Assembly (NCBI GenBank): GCA_937915045.1
Contig: CALDNM010000050.1
Coordinates: 1 to 18,855, forward strand
Source of the DNA: an uncultured Clostridia bacterium
GTDB taxonomy: Bacteria; Bacillota; Clostridia; Peptostreptococcales; Anaerovoracaceae
Length of the DNA: 18,855 bases
Direction: 5' to 3'
The position numbers and the translations under genes were made by a program. Of this stretch, positions 15,026-18,855 are shown one piece after another (position 1 is the first letter of the stretch; each line of letters opens with the position of its first letter). The notes beneath the pieces are model-generated. The model searched no databases and was not told the DNA's origin. It was given only the letters and a program-made list of their open reading frames with translations.

Positions 15026-16391
15026 TGAATAATCCCTCTTTCTTTCTGTTTATCATCTCATCGAGCCTGTCGATGTATATTTCATAATTTGAAACGTTGG
15101 GCACTCTCTCGAGCCTGTTCTCCTCCGGGAAATAGACTTTCGTCATCCCGGAAGCACCCATCGCTATTATCGTCTGAGCTTCTTCCATGATCCGCGTATT
15201 ATACAGCCCTTCAGTGCCCGGCTTTGCGTATCCTGTGTTTTCCTGTGCTCCGGACATATGCTTCTGTCTATACAGATAATACGGGCGGTAACCTTTTTCA
15301 TGGAGGAACGCCCTCGCGTTGTCCAGCATTTCAGTGACTACCCTGCCCTGTCTGTAATGGAATTCGCTGTCGATATCCACAAGCTTCGAAGCTCTCTTCA
15401 CCGCGAGCGAATGCACAGTTATATTCTCAGGTCCCAGTTCTTCGACCTTTTTCAGAGTTTCTCTGAAATCGGAAACTGTCTCTCCCGGCAGCCCGGCTAT
15501 CACATCGGCATTGATTATCCCTATCTCCGCTTCGTCAGCCTGAGCAAATGCCTGCCTTATCGCGGCACTGTCATGCTGCCTGCCAATAAGTTCAAGCGTC
15601 TCGTCCTTCATCGTCTGCGGGTTTATACTGATGCGCCCCGCTCCGGCTTTTTTTGCCGCCGCGAGTTTGCCCAGATCGATCGTATCCGGTCTTCCCATTT
15701 CGACCGTGAACTCTTTCGTCCCGTCGCTGAGATAATTGTCTCTTACAAAATTCAAGAACTCAGCGAGATCCTCTTCGTGAAGCGTGCTCGGCGTACCTCC
15801 TCCGATATATATCGATTCAGCGTACCAGCCCTTCTTTTTCATCTCCGCGGATACGTACTCCATTTCCCTGTACAGCGCCTTCATATATCTCAGTGTCTCG
15901 CTGTAATCTGTCTGGTTCGACGCGAAACTGCAATAAAGACACCTCGTCGGACAGAACGGTATATCGATATATATACCGACCGATCTTTCCGGAGGTCTTC
16001 CGAAGATCTTCTGCTGGAGTCTGTACATTTCCAGCGCCAGATCCGCTTTTTCTTCACTGATGCAGTAATATGAGAGCAGTTTTTCGCGCGCGTTTTTGTA
16101 CGCGCTGTGATTCCCTTCTTCTTCATAGCGCCTTACGATCTCTCCCGTCATTTTTACGGGACGGATCCCTGTCACTATCCCCCAAGCGGGTGATTTGCCT
16201 GTCAGTTCTCTCAGCGCTTCATATATCTCTTTCTTCGCGATATTCTTGTCGCCTCTGTTTCTCACGACAAGATCCGCGCCTTCTGTATCTCCGTCCATGG
16301 ATACATCATACTCTTCCGGTCTCAAAAAGATCTTGACCAGTTCTTCGTATTCATGCGTATTGTTCACATTTTCAAGAACGATCTTATACAA
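15015..16391 (-). CDS. hemZ: HemZ-like radical SAM protein (coproporphyrinogen dehydrogenase family)
   Basis: 458-aa radical SAM protein. Its N-terminal region (about 1-135) contains WGIVTGIRPVKMT, typical of HemZ. It is followed by YIDIPFCPTRCLYCSFAS (141-158), with cluster cysteines C147, C151 and C154, then IYIGGGTPSTL (194-204) and VIAGLPGETVSDF. The motif is CxxxCxxCxF, lacking the fourth Cys of true HemN, so it belongs with HemZ/HemW-type proteins. HemZ is annotated as oxygen-independent coproporphyrinogen III oxidase, but in-vivo function in many anaerobes is unproven, and HemW-type members are heme chaperones. The start is TTG at 16391, overlapping the preceding gene by 8 nt, with AAAGGAG about 10 nt upstream; the next Met is residue 32. 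hemZ next to hisS is a common clostridial arrangement. Confidence 0.88.
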   Translation of the reverse strand: MYKIVLENVNNTHEYEELVKIFLRPEEYDVSMDGDTEGADLVVRNRGDKNIAKKEIYEALRELTGKSPAWGIVTGIRPVKMTGEIVRRYEEEGNHSAYKNAREKLLSYYCISEEKADLALEMYRLQQKIFGRPPERSVGIYIDIPFCPTRCLYCSFASNQTDYSETLRYMKALYREMEYVSAEMKKKGWYAESIYIGGGTPSTLHEEDLAEFLNFVRDNYLSDGTKEFTVEMGRPDTIDLGKLAAAKKAGAGRISINPQTMKDETLELIGRQHDSAAIRQAFAQADEAEIGIINADVIAGLPGETVSDFRETLKKVEELGPENITVHSLAVKRASKLVDIDSEFHYRQGRVVTEMLDNARAFLHEKGYRPYYLYRQKHMSGAQENTGYAKPGTEGLYNTRIMEEAQTIIAMGASGMTKVYFPEENRLERVPNVSNYEIYIDRLDEMINRKKEGLFNAY

Positions 16392-17004
16392 AAGGATTAT
16401 TCTCCTTTTCGTATCCTATCGTCGTCGGACCCATATGCCCCGGCAGTACTTTTGTATCGTCCGGCAGCGGGAAGAGTTTCTCTCTTATCGATTTAACGAT
16501 ATCATCGAACGATCCTCCCGGGAAATCAGTCCTTCCGATCGAAGCGCAGAAAAGCGTATCGCCGCTGAACACCACACCGTCAGTAACGATACACATACCG
16601 CCTTCAGTATGCCCCGGTGTCATCAGGAACCTCAGATGTATATTCCCTATATCAAGAGTATCTTCATCATCGACTTCTATGTCCGGTACTATTTCCACGA
16701 TTTCGCCGGTGTTGGCCAGTGAACCGTTTTTATCCTTATCCCCGAGTCTCTCCGCCTCATATTTTGAAGCGACAACCTTCACATCCGGGAATTCTTTTTT
16801 ATATCTGTTGACTCCGCAAATGTGATCGGCATGTCCATGTGTAAGTAATATATACTCAAGTTCCGTGCCGTTTTCTTTCAGCTTTGAAGCCACATTTTTA
16901 TCATATCCGCCCGGGTCGACGATAAACCCCTTGTTCGTCGTCTCATCGGTCACGATATAAGTGTTCACCATGAGGAAGCCGCTGGGCACCCTTTCGATCT
17001 TCAT
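16384..17004 (-). CDS. metallo-beta-lactamase fold hydrolase, glyoxalase II-like (YqgX family)
   Basis: 206-aa single-domain MBL-fold hydrolase resembling B. subtilis YqgX and E. coli GloC (YcbL), type II glyoxalases acting on thioesters such as S-lactoyl-thiols. The metal motif THGHADHICG (55-64) gives H56, H58, D60 and H61. Further ligands are H132 (TPGHTEGG), D149 (FSGDTLF) and H190 (LPGHMGPTTIG). It lacks the C-terminal helical domain of classical GloB, as the short family does. I chose ATG at 17004; a TTG at 17040 would add 12 residues inside rel without support. The SD of this gene overlaps the rel stop codon, so the two are translationally linked. The physiological substrate is unknown. 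Confidence 0.88.
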   Translation of the reverse strand: MKIERVPSGFLMVNTYIVTDETTNKGFIVDPGGYDKNVASKLKENGTELEYILLTHGHADHICGVNRYKKEFPDVKVVASKYEAERLGDKDKNGSLANTGEIVEIVPDIEVDDEDTLDIGNIHLRFLMTPGHTEGGMCIVTDGVVFSGDTLFCASIGRTDFPGGSFDDIVKSIREKLFPLPDDTKVLPGHMGPTTIGYEKENNPFV

Positions 17005-17011
17005 ATCTCTT

Positions 17012-17016
17012 CTCCT
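17012..17016 (-). promoter_or_regulatory. ribosome binding site overlapping the rel stop codon
   Basis: The minus strand reads TAGGAG, where TAG is the rel stop (17017-17015) and AGGAG (17016-17012) is the SD for the MBL hydrolase, 7 nt before ATG 17004. This fixes the hydrolase start and indicates that ribosomes ending rel can re-initiate on it. Confidence 0.75.
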
Positions 17017-18855
17017 ATGATTTCGTCCTGTATACCTCAAGGACGCTTGGCACGCTCTTGAGATTGAGGAGCAGTTTTGCCATCTGATCCGTATTGGATA
17101 TCGATAGGGTCATGATCACTGTCACGACTCCATCCGGATCTGTTTTCGTATTGACTCCAACTATTCTTACATCCATACTTTCGCAGACCTTTGAGAGGTC
17201 CGAAAAGAGGCCTTTGCGGTCATCGGATACGACCGAAATATCAGCATCGTACTCCTTGCTGCCGTTTGTGTCCCATTCCACTTCTATAAACCGTTCCTTT
17301 TCTTCCTGAGGCATCATCTGTATGTTGACGCAGTCACGTCTGTGTACTGAAATACCTCTTCCTTTAGTGATAAATCCAACTATATCGTCTCCAGGCACCG
17401 GATTGCAGCAATGCGCCATCCTTATGAGCAGGTTGTCCATGCCCTTCACTATGACACCCGGATTGTCACGCTTGTATTTCCTGCGTTCACGTTCTCTGTT
17501 CCTGACCTTTTCTTCATTCAGGAGCACATCTACCGTGTTATCTTCTTTTTTCTTTGATTCAGCGTTCTCGTCCTCATAGAACCCGATCAGCATTTTCCCC
17601 ACTTTGCCCACAAATGTGCCGCCGTTTGAAAGCTGATTATAAAGTTCATCCGCGTTATTGAAATTCAGTTCCTTTGTGCATTTCAATATATACGCGTTCT
17701 TCAGCACGTCACGTACATCATATCCTTTCTTGCGGATATATTTGTCGATCGCGTCCTTGCCTTTTTCAACGTTATCTGATTTGCTCTCTTTTTTGAGCCA
17801 CTGTCTTATCTTATTTCTGGCTGTCGTAGATTTCGCTATGTTCAGCCAGTCTATCGACGGGCCGCCTGAATTCGGATTAGTAAGTATCTCTACAATATCT
17901 CCGTTTTCAAGCTTGTGATCTATAGTCACCATCTTGCCGTTGACTTTCGCCCCTATGCATTTCACGCCTACATCCGTGTGGACCTTGAACGCGAAATCGA
18001 GCGGTGTCGCTCCTGCGGGAAGCTCCATGACATCTCCGGCCGGTGTGAATACGAATACCTGAGACGCGAACAGATCCACTTTAAGTGTCTCCATGAACTC
18101 CTTAGGGTCTTTCGTATCTGCCTGCCATTCGAGAGCCTGGCGCAGCCACGCGAGTTTGACTTCTTCTTTGTCCTTTGAAATGCCTTCTTTATATTTCCAA
18201 TGTGCCGCGATACCATATTCAGCTATGCGGTGCATTTCGTATGTCCTTATCTGCACTTCAAAAGGTCTGCCGTTATCACCCATCACAGTCGTGTGAAGCG
18301 ACTGATACATATTTGGTTTCGGCATCGCTATGTAATCCTTGAAACGTCCGGGTATAGGTGTCCACATCGTATGTACCATGCCCAGGACAGCATAACAGTC
18401 CTTGATATTTTCGACTATGACTCTGACAGCCATCAGATCGAATATCTCATCGATATCCTTTTTCTGATATACCATCTTCCTGTATATACTGTAGAAATGT
18501 TTCGATCTCCCGTATATCTCATACTGTATGTCCGTGCCGTCGAGCGCTTCACTGATCTCAGCTATGACTTTATCCAGCGCGACCTGACGTTCTTCTCTTT
18601 TAGCGTTCAGCTTTTTTTCTATATCCTGATACGCTTCCGGATAAAGATGTTTCATCGCGATATCTTCAAGTTCGAATTTCATCGCGAATATTCCAAGTCT
18701 GCTGGCAAGAGGCGCGTATATATCCAGCGTTTCCTGACATTTGTCATGGATCTTTTTGTCACTCATGTAGTTGATCGTTCTGAGATTATGGAGTCGGTCG
18801 GCAAGCTTGATGATCAGCACTCTGATGTCCTTGCTCATCGCGAGGAACATCTTTC
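17015..18855 (-). CDS. rel: bifunctional (p)ppGpp synthetase/hydrolase Rel, N-terminus missing
   Basis: Long RelA/SpoT homologue (RSH) controlling the stringent response. The frame is open to the window end; at least 611 residues from an internal Met are present, and about 130 N-terminal residues, including the first HD motifs, lie outside. Numbering from that Met (18850), the end of the hydrolase domain shows IKLADRLHNLRT (14-25). The synthetase domain has GRSKHFYSIYRKM (114-126) and PGRFKDYIAMPKPN (167-180). RFKD (169-172) is the RxKD motif of bifunctional enzymes, unlike the ExDD of E. coli RelA. A TGS domain (about 263-325) starts at VFVFTPAGDV, a zinc-finger/RIS region has HCCNPVPGDDIVGF (480-493), and an ACT domain covers about 533-608. 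This protein probably both makes and degrades (p)ppGpp, with the hydrolase side inferred from what remains. Confidence 0.97.
   Translation of the reverse strand, partial: KMFLAMSKDIRVLIIKLADRLHNLRTINYMSDKKIHDKCQETLDIYAPLASRLGIFAMKFELEDIAMKHLYPEAYQDIEKKLNAKREERQVALDKVIAEISEALDGTDIQYEIYGRSKHFYSIYRKMVYQKKDIDEIFDLMAVRVIVENIKDCYAVLGMVHTMWTPIPGRFKDYIAMPKPNMYQSLHTTVMGDNGRPFEVQIRTYEMHRIAEYGIAAHWKYKEGISKDKEEVKLAWLRQALEWQADTKDPKEFMETLKVDLFASQVFVFTPAGDVMELPAGATPLDFAFKVHTDVGVKCIGAKVNGKMVTIDHKLENGDIVEILTNPNSGGPSIDWLNIAKSTTARNKIRQWLKKESKSDNVEKGKDAIDKYIRKKGYDVRDVLKNAYILKCTKELNFNNADELYNQLSNGGTFVGKVGKMLIGFYEDENAESKKKEDNTVDVLLNEEKVRNRERERRKYKRDNPGVIVKGMDNLLIRMAHCCNPVPGDDIVGFITKGRGISVHRRDCVNIQMMPQEEKERFIEVEWDTNGSKEYDADISVVSDDRKGLFSDLSKVCESMDVRIVGVNTKTDPDGVVTVIMTLSISNTDQMAKLLLNLKSVPSVLEVYRTKS

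Noticed and set aside
15258..16073. 271-codon open frame on the plus strand opposite the hemZ-like gene
   Set aside because: It lies wholly antisense to a convincing radical SAM gene, has an Arg/Ser/Phe-rich composition and no recognisable domain. It is best explained by the codon bias of the true gene.
16384..17040. Longer MBL hydrolase starting at TTG 17040
   Set aside because: The extra residues (MRYTGRNHRRRD) lie inside rel and do not match the family, while ATG 17004 has an ideal AGGAG.
1..18855. Mobile element, CRISPR array, toxin-antitoxin, defence island, T-box or other riboswitch
   Set aside because: No gene-free stretch exceeds 113 nt, no direct repeats or transposase/integrase motifs are seen, and the synthetase genes have no leader long enough for a T-box.

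Overview
The window reads as one colinear, tightly packed block of bacterial housekeeping genes. Every supported gene lies on the minus strand, so transcription runs from high to low coordinates. Low-to-mid GC content, strong AGGAGG-type ribosome binding sites, a bifunctional-type Rel, RNase J, a YlbF-family protein, HemZ, and an mltG-trmR-trhP order like the yrrL-yrrM-yrrO region of Bacillus subtilis all point to a Gram-positive Firmicute, most likely an anaerobic member of Clostridia. The genus cannot be fixed from the sequence; a Mogibacterium/Family XIII-like lineage is only a guess.

In transcription order: rel ((p)ppGpp synthetase/hydrolase, N-terminus cut by the window end), a glyoxalase II-like metallo-beta-lactamase hydrolase, hemZ-like radical SAM, hisS, aspS, nadD, a fused yqeK-rsfS gene, leuS, RNase J, a ylbF-family gene, efp, mltG, trmR, a U32-family trhP, a CNNM/CBS (HlyC/CorC-like) membrane protein, and mtaB (C-terminus cut by the window start). 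Most junctions are overlaps (8, 11 and 23 nt, and two ATGA overlaps) or gaps under 50 nt. This supports extensive co-transcription and translational coupling. The two larger gaps hold signals. The 113-nt gap before efp carries an extended -10 promoter. The 80-nt gap between efp and mltG carries a strong hairpin. A further candidate promoter sits at the end of trhP, ahead of the CNNM gene.

The functional theme is translation and its control: tRNA charging (hisS, aspS, leuS), tRNA modification (trmR, trhP, mtaB), ribosome silencing (RsfS), relief of polyproline stalling (efp), RNA decay (RNase J, YlbF) and nucleotide alarmones (Rel; YqeK as a likely Ap4A hydrolase). NAD synthesis, cell-wall termination (MltG) and a radical SAM enzyme are interleaved.

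I see no mobile element, CRISPR array, tRNA/rRNA gene, phage or defence system. The most unusual item is the YqeK-RsfS fusion. It keeps a near-perfect Shine-Dalgarno sequence and in-frame ATG at the domain boundary, so free RsfS may be made alongside the fusion. I found no clear evidence of a wholly new system; the other findings are modest.
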